Part shown: piece after piece, positions 24,773 through 33,542 of the stretch
How the letters are laid out: each line of letters starts with the position of its first letter
Position numbering within the stretch: position 1 is the stretch's first letter
Source of the DNA: Arenibacter certesii DSM 19833
GTDB taxonomy: Bacteria > Bacteroidota > Bacteroidia > Flavobacteriales > Flavobacteriaceae
Length of the DNA: 64,000 bases
Direction of reading: 5' to 3'
NCBI RefSeq assembly: GCF_000429545.1
Contig: NZ_AUCB01000008.1
Coordinates: 62,001-126,000, forward strand
Made by a program: the position numbers and the translations under genes
Notes under the pieces: generated by a model
The model's database searches: none
What the model was told of the DNA's origin: nothing
What the model saw: the letters and a program-made list of their open reading frames with translations, nothing else

Positions 24773-26758
24773 TTTAAAATTGAACCAATAACGAACACCT
24801 TCTGAAGTTTTATCGACATTTAGGGTGGATTGCAGTTGATTAACCAATCGATTCATAAGGCGTATTCCCATAGAACCATTGTGATTTGTATCGGTTTCAT
24901 CGGGTAAGCCTACTCCATTATCAGAATATTCAAAATAGCCTTTCTCGGCATTTTTACTCAAATAGATAGTTATCTTTTCTCCTGAATCTTTCCTTAGTTC
25001 ATCCGGGAATGCATATTTAAAGGAGTTAGAAACCAATTCGTTTAATATAAGTCCAAAAGGTATGGCCCTATCGATATCCAATTCCACGCCTTCTGCATCT
25101 ATGATTATATTAATATTATGACCTCCCTTTTTGTATACAGATTGCACACTATTTATTAGGCTTTCTATATATCCCTGCATTTCAATTACGGAAAGATCTT
25201 CGTTTTGATACAACTTTTGATGAATCAATGCCATTGCCTTAACCCTGCTCTTCCCTTCCTCAAGCGCCTGTATTGCAGCTTTGCTCCTAGTATTTTTTGT
25301 CTGCAGACTAAGTAGACTAGATACCATTTGTAAATTATTTTTTACCCTGTGATGTATTTCTTTTAGAAGCGAATCTTTTTCTACTAATGAAGCTTCTATA
25401 ATCTCTTTCTGATTCTCAATAAGTCGTTGATTTTTAATACTTTTTATATATGCATACACTAATCCGGCAAATCCTAAAAGAGTGAATATTAAAGAGATAA
25501 ATACAATATTTATTCGTTCTTCCTTTGCTAGGAGGTCAATTTTAGATTTATCCAGATCCAGTTTTTGCTCCTCCATCATTTTTTTAGAGTATTCAATTTC
25601 CTGTCCAGCTACAGCGGCCAACTGCTGTTTTTTCATTGAAGATTCATTTTTAACCAATGAATCATTTATTCGCACATTTCTTTTTAAATAATCTACAGAA
25701 CTTTTATAATCACTGGTTTTAGCGAAATATGCAGCCAACAATCCATTTCTTCTAATGGCATTTTCAATATTCGTAGGAGCTACTACCTTTAGTAGCAAAT
25801 TCTTTGCCTTGTCATACTTTTCCTTTTGCAGGTAACAGTCGGACAACTCCAAGGTATTTACCATCAACTCATTAGAGGAATATCCTGAATTATATTCTTC
25901 TAGAGCAGCAATGGAAGTTTCTAACAGAGGAATGGCAAGATCAAACTCTTTCAAGAGCGCATAACATTTACCTATATTTCCCTGAATAATTGCCTTTAGC
26001 AAATTGCCTTTTTCTATTTCCTGTTCAGTTTTTTGTCTAGTAATATCATTTAAATATATGTTAATAAAGCTCTCGGCTTTTTTATAGTAGGTAAGTGCGG
26101 TAGGCGTAGACATATCTAAAAATAAATAGGTCCCCACATTACTATGATATTCTGCTTGCCCATAATAATCGAACTCGCCCACTGTTTTCAACATCTCCTT
26201 AATGTAATCGTCCATCGCCTTTCTATGAAGGCCTAGATTGGAGTAGATGTCATAAAAAACTACCTTTTCGGAAAGTCCTAATTCTCTTTTTTTATTCCTT
26301 ATCTCAAATTGGCGATCATAAAGACCTAGCTTTGCATAATTGTTGTCTATCAAGTCCAAAATAATCCTTTTGGACTCTAAGTCCATAGCTTCCCACTTGT
26401 CGTATAATTCGTTAGCAATGGCTACACTTTTACTGAAATCTCCTATATCATAAAACAACTGCGCCTGCATTATCTCATATTTCAATACACTTAATGAATC
26501 ATTGATCAGCTGAGCATCCTTATGATACTTATTTACCATAGCCTGCCAATCATAGGCAGAGTTATCTTTATAACGATTAGCGGTATTAAAGAAATGTTGA
26601 AATTTGTCTTCAGCGATTTGCATACTCTGAAATTCCTGAAGAATATTGGGCTCCACAACCTCCTTTTGTGCCAAGGCGCCCCATAGACTCAAGGAGTACA
26701 GGACACTTACCATCAGCATTTTTATTAAGAAATTATTCGTTGTATAGTTGTGCTTCAT
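24770..26758 (-). CDS. TPR-repeat sensor histidine kinase, HisKA_2 type
   Basis: The 662-residue protein has a signal peptide (hydrophobic to ~residue 30, ending ALAQK) and a periplasmic region with TPR-like helices (about 60-390; e.g. KGNLLKAIIQGNIGKCYALL). One membrane helix lies around 413-436. The cytoplasmic kinase has H-box EIHHRVKNNLQMVSSLLSLQ (His near 468), N-box LILNELVSNSFKYAF, and G-box SDNGVGLPD with GSMGIRLMNRLV. The HRVKNN form marks the HisKA_2/HWE-related class. No response regulator gene is adjacent. What its TPR domain senses is unknown. A second TPR kinase, of classical HisKA type and frameshifted, lies at 57895-59980. Confidence 0.9.
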   Translation of the reverse strand: MKHNYTTNNFLIKMLMVSVLYSLSLWGALAQKEVVEPNILQEFQSMQIAEDKFQHFFNTANRYKDNSAYDWQAMVNKYHKDAQLINDSLSVLKYEIMQAQLFYDIGDFSKSVAIANELYDKWEAMDLESKRIILDLIDNNYAKLGLYDRQFEIRNKKRELGLSEKVVFYDIYSNLGLHRKAMDDYIKEMLKTVGEFDYYGQAEYHSNVGTYLFLDMSTPTALTYYKKAESFINIYLNDITRQKTEQEIEKGNLLKAIIQGNIGKCYALLKEFDLAIPLLETSIAALEEYNSGYSSNELMVNTLELSDCYLQKEKYDKAKNLLLKVVAPTNIENAIRRNGLLAAYFAKTSDYKSSVDYLKRNVRINDSLVKNESSMKKQQLAAVAGQEIEYSKKMMEEQKLDLDKSKIDLLAKEERINIVFISLIFTLLGFAGLVYAYIKSIKNQRLIENQKEIIEASLVEKDSLLKEIHHRVKNNLQMVSSLLSLQTKNTRSKAAIQALEEGKSRVKAMALIHQKLYQNEDLSVIEMQGYIESLINSVQSVYKKGGHNINIIIDAEGVELDIDRAIPFGLILNELVSNSFKYAFPDELRKDSGEKITIYLSKNAEKGYFEYSDNGVGLPDETDTNHNGSMGIRLMNRLVNQLQSTLNVDKTSEGVRYWFNFK

Positions 26759-27284
26759 AGTTATTTATCCCATCTATATTCTATGCTAATTCTGGCTAAC
26801 AGTAAAGATGTACAAATTAAGTTTATAATCCAACGTAAAATAACCTGTATTGTTGCCACAATTAAATCAAAAAATGGGAAGGTTAATTTTAAGTATTTCA
26901 ACACTATAGCATGTTTTTTTTTTGCAATTAAATAGTATGGTGCACACTATTCGCTTTACTATCTATTTATATAGGTGCGAACAACTTCGTCATACCATTT
27001 AAATAATTGGCAATTTAGATTATCGCATTACTCCATATAGTATTGATCTTTCTATACTAGAACAATCAATAAAAAAGGCAATACAAATAAATTGCAGTGC
27101 CTTTAAATATATGTGAAATGATAAGATTTGGGATCTTTAATCGGGATTAAAAATAAGTTCTAGTTGGTTATAAAGCTACAATATTGTTGTGTAACCATCC
27201 AGTTTTGTGGTGAACTTTAGTGTTTACCACAAAATTACAATCTTGGTTTTCTAAAAATTTTAACAATACCTACACCATTAATTG
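26759..27284. other. AT-rich non-coding gap with inverted repeats
   Basis: 525 nt between the kinase start and the repressor gene end. Two hairpins stand out. AAAGGCA (27074-27080) / TGCCTTT (27098-27104) has an A-run that reads as a T-run on the minus strand. TTTTGTGGT (27203-27211) / ACCACAAAA (27226-27234) is a perfect 9-bp stem 51 nt after the repressor stop. Either could terminate the repressor transcript. No gene seen. Confidence 0.5.
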
Positions 27285-28052
27285 CTAATTATTCACCCTT
27301 CTAATCTGGCTTTTTAACTCCTCCATGGATTCCTGCAATTGCCTCAACAGTCCACTTTCTGAAGTAGCATCTACGCCAAAGGTTATTTTACTTCCCACTT
27401 GCCACAGTTCTTGCAACTCATTAGTCTTAACTCGATAGGGTGGATAATTCTCATTAATGGAGATTAGGTAGATTTCAGTAGGATCCGGGGATTTCTCCAA
27501 TTTCTTTACTAAGACGGCATCTTGCAGAACCACTACGTAGATTTTATTTGGGCTAATGTCCTGTAACCCTTCCACTGCTTTAGCCAACACCCATTCCCCA
27601 GGGCGTAAATTTGGCAACATACTGTCCCCCTCTACTTGGAAGCCCCGATAGGTAGCATTTCTAAATTCCGGAAGCGGTATATCGAATGCGGGAAGCTGCC
27701 TATACCAACTTGTGTCTTGAATATTTTGAGGATATCCCGCAGCAGCTTTTGCATTTACCAATACCATATTCTCATTGTCCGATGAATCTACGGTTACTAC
27801 TTTTGGCATAACACTACTGTTTGAAGTAGATAAGTGTCTTTGAATACTATCTCCATACAACCAAAGCGGATTTACATTAAATTGCTTAAGCAACTGGGCA
27901 ACTACAGTTCCTGATAATTTAGTTCTACCTCGCTCTATATCAGCGGTGGTATTGGAAACCCCTAATAGCTTAGCGAATTCTGCTTGTGTAAATCCAAGTT
28001 CCCTACGTACTTCTGTAAAACGTTTGACTGCAATCTCTAAGTTATCGTTCAT
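27285..28052 (-). CDS. LexA/cI-like self-cleaving repressor (XRE HTH + S24 peptidase)
   Basis: The 255-residue protein joins an XRE/cI-type helix-turn-helix (residues ~5-66, GFTQAEFAKLLGVSNTTADIE) to a LexA-like S24 protease domain. Visible are a cleavage-type Ala105-Gly106 (AKAAAGYP), nucleophile Ser144 (VEGDSMLP) and general-base Lys183 (VLVKKLEK). The Ser-Lys spacing (39) is close to that of LexA (37). This predicts RecA-stimulated or damage-linked autocleavage and derepression. Divergent from a small-ORF/DUF4130 operon and separated from it by an array of GGA-N5-TCC operator-like palindromes that overlap its own promoter, implying autorepression. It could instead be a domesticated phage repressor; no other phage gene is near. 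Confidence 0.88.
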   Translation of the reverse strand: MNDNLEIAVKRFTEVRRELGFTQAEFAKLLGVSNTTADIERGRTKLSGTVVAQLLKQFNVNPLWLYGDSIQRHLSTSNSSVMPKVVTVDSSDNENMVLVNAKAAAGYPQNIQDTSWYRQLPAFDIPLPEFRNATYRGFQVEGDSMLPNLRPGEWVLAKAVEGLQDISPNKIYVVVLQDAVLVKKLEKSPDPTEIYLISINENYPPYRVKTNELQELWQVGSKITFGVDATSESGLLRQLQESMEELKSQIRRVNN

Positions 28053-28122
28053 ATTCCAAAGTTTAAATTACAATGCCAAATAATATCCCAAGCGCTAAAT
28101 TGGAATAATCAATTGACAGATT

Positions 28123-28151
28123 CAAATATACGTGTTTTGGAGTATATCCAA
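28123..28151 (-). promoter_or_regulatory. Promoter of the LexA-like gene
   Basis: On the minus strand TTG (28151-28149), an 18-nt spacer and TATATTTG (28130-28123) fit the Bacteroidota consensus. The perfect palindrome at 28135-28153 covers the -33 box and most of the spacer, the right place for autorepression. Confidence 0.6.
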
Positions 28152-28209
28152 AAATTATATTGGATTATTTCCATAATTAGGAAATATTCCATATATTTGG
28201 ATTAATTAC
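28135..28209. promoter_or_regulatory. Array of GGA-N5-TCC operator-like palindromes
   Basis: Three palindromes and a half-site lie in the divergent gap: TTTTGGA-gtata-TCCAAAA (28135-28153, perfect 7-bp arms), TGGA-ttatt-TCCA (28161-28173), GGA-aatat-TCC (28180-28190, also read GGAA-ata-TTCC), and a half-site TTTGGA (28196-28201) fused to the -7 box of the right-hand promoter. Centres are 18-23 bp apart, about two helical turns. Further half-sites (TTGGA at 28100-28104, TTCCAAA near 28054) flank the repressor start. They are the likely binding sites of the adjacent repressor. Confidence 0.65.
28192..28199 (+). promoter_or_regulatory. -7 element TATATTTG of the damage-type operon
   Basis: TATATTTG matches TAnnTTTG and lies 15 nt before the first ATG (28215) of the small ORF. 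Its last bases form the operator half-site TTTGGA, and a GGA-N5-TCC palindrome sits directly upstream, so repressor binding would block it. No -33 TTG is present. Confidence 0.55.
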
Positions 28210-28214
28210 AAATC

Positions 28215-28400
28215 ATGTTAATTATGACTATTGATGAGCTACACCTAAAATTAAGCCAATTAGCGTTTTCTGCAATTGGAGATGAACCCTTTGCCCTACA
28301 TAAGCCGCGTAATGGAGAATCTATAGTAAAAAGACGTAGAACATCCAAACCTAAAAAGGCAGAAATTAAAACCTATATACAAATTAGTTTATTCGATTAA
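28215..28400 (+). CDS. Small basic protein ending in a beta-clamp-binding-like motif
   Basis: This 61-residue ORF (58 if the second ATG at 28224 is used) has an amphipathic N-terminus (MTIDELHLKLSQLAF). A central basic stretch follows (KRRRTSKPKK, residues 39-48), and the C-terminus is TYIQISLFD. QISLF (56-60) fits the bacterial sliding-clamp-binding consensus QL(S/D)LF, and C-terminal position is typical for clamp-binding peptides. No family was recognised. It lies directly downstream of the operator array and only 2 nt upstream of the DUF4130/TIGR03915 gene, so the two are cotranscribed and probably damage-inducible. It could also be a remnant of a larger repair protein with a clamp-binding tail; clamp binding is inference. 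Confidence 0.6.
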   Translation: MLIMTIDELHLKLSQLAFSAIGDEPFALHKPRNGESIVKRRRTSKPKKAEIKTYIQISLFD

Positions 28401-28402
28401 AT

Positions 28403-29116
28403 ATGGAAAATGTAAAAATTTTACGATATGATGGAAGTTTAAATGGATTCTTATGTGCGGTATACCGGGCCTTCGAATCGAAATTAAGAGTAATAGATAT
28501 TCAGAAAATCGAAAAGTCTCAAAAAGGCCTCTTTACAGAAGTAGAGACAGTTTTTACGGATATAAATAAGGCCAGACGTGTATGGACCGGGATACAGAAA
28601 AAAAATAATGTTGCGGTCAAAACAATCTATTTTTCTTTTTTGAGCGAAACCAAGGGTATTGAAATACAGCTATATAAATACATCTGTTCCCTTTACATTA
28701 CTTCCTCTGAAGACGAATCGGAAGAATTGCATGCCATTAGAATAAAACTGTACCAGTATGCAGGCATGGTATCTAGGGAGAAACTCCGAATAGAGTCAAT
28801 CGCGAAATTCAGAGTTTCCCAAGATGATATTTATTTTTCTGCTGTCTCTCCTCATTACGATGTATTACCATTGATATCCAAATACTACCGATCAAAATTT
28901 CCGCATAAGGAGTTTGTGATCTACGATCTTAAAAGACGCTATGCCATTTATTATGACCTAGAAACAACACAGATCATTAAGTTAGATCTTTCCCACATCC
29001 ATACTTCTGGGCCACTATCCAACACAACTATACAACCCTTGATCACCACCGAGCTAATTGCTCACCACATTACTTCCCACGCAGCTCACTTTTACAGTCA
29101 AAAAACTGCCGTCTAA
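28403..29116 (+). CDS. TIGR03915/DUF4130-type DNA metabolism protein
   Basis: The 237-residue protein begins MENVKILRYDGSLNGFLCAVY. It shows the family pattern: KARRVWTGIQKKNNV (about 55-69), LYKYICSLY (about 92-100), VSREKLRIESIAKFRVSQDDIYFS (mid-protein, part only) and FVIYDLKRRYAIYYDLE (about 173-189). I recognise this as the TIGR03915/SAM_7 DUF4130 family, a putative DNA repair or modification protein that normally accompanies a radical-SAM enzyme (TIGR03916). No radical-SAM gene is adjacent or elsewhere in the window. It is second in the operator-controlled operon after a 61-residue clamp-motif protein, 2 nt apart. Biochemical activity is unknown. Confidence 0.82.
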   Translation: MENVKILRYDGSLNGFLCAVYRAFESKLRVIDIQKIEKSQKGLFTEVETVFTDINKARRVWTGIQKKNNVAVKTIYFSFLSETKGIEIQLYKYICSLYITSSEDESEELHAIRIKLYQYAGMVSREKLRIESIAKFRVSQDDIYFSAVSPHYDVLPLISKYYRSKFPHKEFVIYDLKRRYAIYYDLETTQIIKLDLSHIHTSGPLSNTTIQPLITTELIAHHITSHAAHFYSQKTAV

Positions 29117-29249
29117 AAAATGTAAGACATTGGTCTAAGTTATAGCCTAAATTTCACCAAAAGACGATTGGCAACTTTTACCAAACAGCGTAAAATTATA
29201 ATTTAAGCGACTATATAGACACTAGGTTTCAGGATATTTTTTGATGGAT

Positions 29250-29777
29250 CTATTTACTTTTCTCTCCTACAAAATTATCGCTTTGATTCTTAAACAAGAC
29301 ATTAAAAGTAGTTAAGCTACCATAAATACGGGTAATGTATTGTTGCAAATCAATTTTTTCTTGATCGTCCAAATTAGAACTACTATTAATTTTCTGCTCC
29401 ATCACCCTTATACGATCTCGTACCATAACAATTTTATGAAAAAAAGTATCAATTGGAATTTTCTTTTCCGACAAATTGGCTTCCCCAGGCATTAACACTA
29501 AAGACCCACCCTTCCATTTATCTGCTATGGGTGTTACCGAACTGGCATCGCTCCATCTTCTAAGTATCCCTATTAAAGATTGTTCAACTTCAGAAAAACT
29601 TATAGAATCTACCTCACTTTCCAAGGCTTCAATAACTTCAAAATCTGAATCAATATCAATTGTTTCAAGTCCACTATCCATAAATGTAATCCAATAATGT
29701 TTGGAGGTTACATTGGTGACTACCCCTTTGCCTAATTCCTTATGAAGGATTCGTGATCCTATTCCTAAAAGCTGCAT
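29250..29777 (-). CDS. Unknown protein with UvrD-C-terminus-like (Tudor/CarD-like) N-terminal domain
   Basis: The 175-residue protein has an N-terminal module GSRILHKELGKGVVTNV, then WITFMDSGLETIDIDSDFEVIE (part; residues ~6-50). Its pattern of H, G-G-V, I-F and hydrophobic end resembles the last 50 residues of the UvrD in this window (VNHTRFGRGQVIKIEG, then IKFDKGDVKKLLLRFAKLEVL). The rest (55-175) is acidic-helical with no motif recognised (SLIGILRRWSDAS, then FFHKIVMVRDRIRVMEQ). It is divergent from uvrA (110 nt) and convergent with the DUF4130 gene. A repair or RNA-polymerase link is inferred from context and the shared module only. Start ATG at 29777. Confidence 0.7.
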   Translation of the reverse strand: MQLLGIGSRILHKELGKGVVTNVTSKHYWITFMDSGLETIDIDSDFEVIEALESEVDSISFSEVEQSLIGILRRWSDASSVTPIADKWKGGSLVLMPGEANLSEKKIPIDTFFHKIVMVRDRIRVMEQKINSSSNLDDQEKIDLQQYITRIYGSLTTFNVLFKNQSDNFVGEKSK

Positions 29778-29889
29778 ATAATATTATTTTAAATTAATCT
29801 CGCTAATTTATAGCTAAGCCATTAAATAACAAAAAACTAAATTCTGCCGTCTTCATTTTTAAAGGTCAATATCGTAACTTCGCGCATTG

Positions 29890-32733
29890 ATGACAAAAAT
29901 GATGGCATACGAAGAAAATATTGAGGTTCAGGGAGCCCGGGTACATAACCTAAAAAATATAGATGTTACTATCCCTAGGGAAAAACTAGTTGTAATTACC
30001 GGTCTTTCCGGCAGTGGCAAATCCTCCTTGGCCTTCGACACCATTTATGCAGAAGGGCAACGAAGATATATTGAAACCTTTTCGGCTTATGCAAGACAAT
30101 TTTTAGGAGGATTGGAACGTCCCGACGTCGATAAAATAGACGGACTTTCTCCTGTAATCGCTATTGAGCAGAAAACTACTTCTAAATCCCCACGATCTAC
30201 AGTAGGCACCATCACAGAAATATATGACTTTCTTAGATTGTTGTTCGCTAGAGCCAGCGACGCCTACAGTTTCAATACTGGGGAGAAAATGGTAAGTTAC
30301 GATGATGAGCAGATAAAGGACCTCATTATAACAACTTACGAAGACAAAAGGATTAATATTCTAGCGCCCGTAATTAGGTCCAGAAAAGGACACTATAGGG
30401 AACTCTTTGAACAAATTGCCAAACAAGGGTTTGTTAAAGTAAGAATAGACGGCGAAATAAAGGATATTGTAAAGGGCATGAAAGTGGATCGTTACAAAAC
30501 CCATGACATTGAAATTGTCATAGACCGACTTAAAATTACACCCAGTCCTGAATTGGACAAGCGTATTTCCGAGAGTATCAATACCGCTATGTACAGTGGA
30601 GACAATATATTAATGATTTTAGAGGAAGGCACTGAAGAGCCCCGCTATTTCAGCAGGGATTTAATGTGCCCCACAACAGGTATTTCCTATCCCTCCCCAG
30701 AACCAAATACCTTTTCATTTAATTCTCCCAAAGGAATGTGCCCCGATTGCAATGGCTTGGGACATGTTTATGAGGTGAACGAAAACAAAATATTCCCCAA
30801 TAGAAAATTATCGATTACTGCTGGGGGCATCGCTCCATTAGGACCTTATAAAAAGTCTTGGGCCTTTAAACAAATAGAGATCATTGCCCAACGCTATAAT
30901 TTTAAACTAGACGACCCCATTTCTGAGATTTCTGAGGAAGCCATTAAAATATTGTTATATGGTGGCAAGGAGAGCTTTGAAGTTGACTCAAAGGCACTAG
31001 GTGTAAAAAGACAGTATAAAATTGATTATGAAGGCATATCACATTTTATAAAAAGTCAGTTCCACGAAGCTAATACCACTTCTATCAAAAGATGGGCTAA
31101 AGAGTATATGGACAAAATTAAATGTCCAACCTGCGAGGGCACTCGTTTAAAACAAGCATCTTTAAATTTTAAGATAGATGACAGAAACATTGCCCAATTA
31201 TCCAATTTAGATATTTCCGAACTAGCGAAATTTTTCAAGGATTTAGAAACTAAACTATCGGGAAATCAATTAAAGATTGCTGAAGAGATAATTAAAGAAA
31301 TTAGGAGCAGAATCCAATTTTTATTGGATGTAGGATTAAATTACCTCTCTTTAAACCGTAGCAGCAAGTCCTTATCTGGTGGGGAGGCCCAACGAATTAG
31401 ATTAGCTACCCAAATAGGTTCGCAATTAGTGGGGGTGCTTTATATTTTAGACGAACCCAGCATTGGATTGCATCAAAGGGACAACGAACGGTTAATAACA
31501 TCCTTAGAATCACTTAGGGATATAGGAAATTCCGTGATTGTAGTAGAACATGACCGGGATATGATAGAGCGTGCAGACCATGTTATAGATATTGGTCCAA
31601 AGGCTGGGAAACACGGTGGGGAAATAATTTCACAAGGAAGTCCGGCTGAGCTTAAAAACCAACATACCCTTACCGCAGCATATATAAACGGGGACCTGAA
31701 AATTGAGGTTCCCAAATCTAGAAGGCCAGGCAATGGTAAATCTATAAAACTAACCGGTTGTACCGGCAATAACCTTAAGAATATCTCAGTTGAATTCCCT
31801 TTAGGAAAAATGATAGGGGTAACTGGGGTTTCGGGAAGCGGAAAATCTACCTTGATAAGTGAAACATTATATCCTATTTTGAACGCTCATTATTTTAATG
31901 GGGTAAAAGAACCAATGCCCTTTAAAAAAATAAGTGGCCTAGAGCATATAGATAAGGTTATAGATATTAATCAATCTCCTATTGGTAGGACCCCAAGATC
32001 CAATCCTGCCACCTATACCGGAGTATTTAGCGAAATTAGGGCTTTGTTTGCTAAGACCCAAGAAGCCGCAATTAGGGGCTACAAGCCTGGGCGATTTAGT
32101 TTTAATGTTACAGGCGGACGTTGTGAAACCTGTAAAGGCGGAGGTTTACGGGTTATAGAAATGAATTTTCTGCCAGATGTGTATGTTGATTGCGAAACAT
32201 GTAACGGAAAACGATTCAATCGTGAAACCCTAGAAATTAGATATAAAGGGAAGTCTATTGCAGATGTCTTGGAAATGACCATTAATGAATCGGTAGGATT
32301 TTTTGAAAACATCCCTAAAATCCATAGAAAACTTAAAACAATACAAGATGTGGGATTAGGTTATATCTCACTAGGACAGCAATCTACCACCCTATCTGGA
32401 GGAGAGGCACAACGTATTAAACTGGCCACTGAATTATCGAAAAAAGATACTGGAAATACATTCTATATCTTAGACGAACCCACAACTGGGCTGCATTTTG
32501 AAGATATTAGAGTGCTCATGAATGTCTTAAACAAGCTTGTAGACCAAGGTAATACTGTTTTAGTAATAGAACACAATATGGATGTTATCAAAATGATGGA
32601 CCATATTTTGGATATTGGCTATGAAGGTGGCAGAAGTGGTGGAATGGTCGTTGCAAAAGGTACTCCTGAGGAGGTTGCAAAGGATAAAAAAAGTCATACT
32701 TCCAAGTATCTGAGAAAAGAATTAGGTTTGTAA
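29890..32733 (+). CDS. uvrA: Excinuclease ABC subunit A
   Basis: From the ATG at 29890 the protein is 947 residues, normal for UvrA. It is the damage-recognition ATPase of nucleotide excision repair, acting as a dimer with UvrB. Two ABC modules are seen: Walker [10 protein letters not shown] near 38 and GVSGSGKST near 650, and signatures [15 protein letters not shown] and [15 protein letters not shown]. Zinc-binding pairs are [18 protein letters not shown], and CETCKGGG with [12 protein letters not shown] three bases upstream and ATGs 9-12 bases downstream are also possible starts. A one-mismatch -7 box TAACTTCG lies about 10 nt upstream. No GGA-N5-TCC operator was found at this promoter. Divergent neighbour: the Tudor/CarD-like protein. 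Confidence 0.97.
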   Translation: MTKMMAYEENIEVQGARVHNLKNIDVTIPREKLVVITGLSGSGKSSLAFDTIYAEGQRRYIETFSAYARQFLGGLERPDVDKIDGLSPVIAIEQKTTSKSPRSTVGTITEIYDFLRLLFARASDAYSFNTGEKMVSYDDEQIKDLIITTYEDKRINILAPVIRSRKGHYRELFEQIAKQGFVKVRIDGEIKDIVKGMKVDRYKTHDIEIVIDRLKITPSPELDKRISESINTAMYSGDNILMILEEGTEEPRYFSRDLMCPTTGISYPSPEPNTFSFNSPKGMCPDCNGLGHVYEVNENKIFPNRKLSITAGGIAPLGPYKKSWAFKQIEIIAQRYNFKLDDPISEISEEAIKILLYGGKESFEVDSKALGVKRQYKIDYEGISHFIKSQFHEANTTSIKRWAKEYMDKIKCPTCEGTRLKQASLNFKIDDRNIAQLSNLDISELAKFFKDLETKLSGNQLKIAEEIIKEIRSRIQFLLDVGLNYLSLNRSSKSLSGGEAQRIRLATQIGSQLVGVLYILDEPSIGLHQRDNERLITSLESLRDIGNSVIVVEHDRDMIERADHVIDIGPKAGKHGGEIISQGSPAELKNQHTLTAAYINGDLKIEVPKSRRPGNGKSIKLTGCTGNNLKNISVEFPLGKMIGVTGVSGSGKSTLISETLYPILNAHYFNGVKEPMPFKKISGLEHIDKVIDINQSPIGRTPRSNPATYTGVFSEIRALFAKTQEAAIRGYKPGRFSFNVTGGRCETCKGGGLRVIEMNFLPDVYVDCETCNGKRFNRETLEIRYKGKSIADVLEMTINESVGFFENIPKIHRKLKTIQDVGLGYISLGQQSTTLSGGEAQRIKLATELSKKDTGNTFYILDEPTTGLHFEDIRVLMNVLNKLVDQGNTVLVIEHNMDVIKMMDHILDIGYEGGRSGGMVVAKGTPEEVAKDKKSHTSKYLRKELGL

Positions 32734-32843
32734 CTTTAGTGGATTTGGTATCAGCAAAATTGCCATACCCAACTTAATTTTGGACGGAGAAAGAATTTTT
32801 AGCACATTTAGCAGAGTTTAAAATAAAAGATTTACGATATATT

Positions 32844-33530
32844 ATGAGAAAAGAACAGCATCACAAGGGATGGAACGAGATTAAGACCAATGATTCATGG
32901 GCCCTTTTTAAAATAATGGGTGAATTTGTAAACGGTTTTGAAAAAATGAGCGCTATTGGTCCTTGTGTTTCCATCTTTGGCTCTGCACGTACCAAACCAG
33001 GAGATCCATATTATGAACTTGCCGTTAGGGTATCTAGAAGTATTTCTGAAGCTGGTTATGGAATTATCACGGGAGGGGGTCCAGGAATTATGGAGGCAGG
33101 AAATAAAGGAGCCCATTTAGCTGGTGGCACATCGGTGGGATTAAATATAGACTTGCCCTTTGAACAGCACGACAACCCTTATATTGATAGCGATAAAAGT
33201 TTGGATTTCGATTATTTCTTTGTTCGTAAGGTGATGTTCGTAAAGTATTCTCAAGGATTTGTGGTAATGCCAGGTGGCTTTGGCACATTAGATGAGCTAT
33301 TCGAGGCCATTACCCTTATACAGACCAATAAAATTGAAAAATTTCCAATTATTTTGGTAGGGACGGAGTTTTGGGGCGGATTGCTCGATTGGATTAAAAG
33401 CTCTTTACTTAAAGTTGGAAATATTAGTCCAAACGATCTAGATTTAGTTCAAATTGTGGATTCTGAGGAAGAAGTAGTAGATATTATAGATGCATTTTAC
33501 AAAGGCAACCTACTTACCCCAAACTTCTAA
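32844..33530 (+). CDS. LOG-family (TIGR00730) Rossmann-fold protein
   Basis: The 228-residue protein has the lysine decarboxylase-like/LOG fold: SIFGSARTKPGDPYY (about 43-57), GGGPGIMEAGNKGAH (about 76-90), and the active PGGFGTLDELFEA motif (about 144-156, PGGxGTxxE). LOG enzymes release cytokinin bases from nucleoside monophosphates or act as nucleotide 5'-phosphoribohydrolases; in bacteria the physiological role is usually purine-nucleotide turnover. The N-terminal WALFKIMGEFVNGFEKM segment is typical of the Bacteroidota type. It follows uvrA by 110 nt and precedes the M1-like/barrel gene by 12 nt, suggesting cotranscription with the latter. Confidence 0.87.
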   Translation: MRKEQHHKGWNEIKTNDSWALFKIMGEFVNGFEKMSAIGPCVSIFGSARTKPGDPYYELAVRVSRSISEAGYGIITGGGPGIMEAGNKGAHLAGGTSVGLNIDLPFEQHDNPYIDSDKSLDFDYFFVRKVMFVKYSQGFVVMPGGFGTLDELFEAITLIQTNKIEKFPIILVGTEFWGGLLDWIKSSLLKVGNISPNDLDLVQIVDSEEEVVDIIDAFYKGNLLTPNF

Positions 33531-33542
33531 AATCCATTTTAC

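Noticed and set aside
27285-28400. Prophage remnant around the cI/LexA-like repressor
   Set aside because: No integrase, structural or att-like sequence nearby; flanking genes are chromosomal repair genes.
29860-29890. LexA-like operator at the uvrA promoter
   Set aside because: No GGA-N5-TCC pair found; only a near-consensus -7 box.
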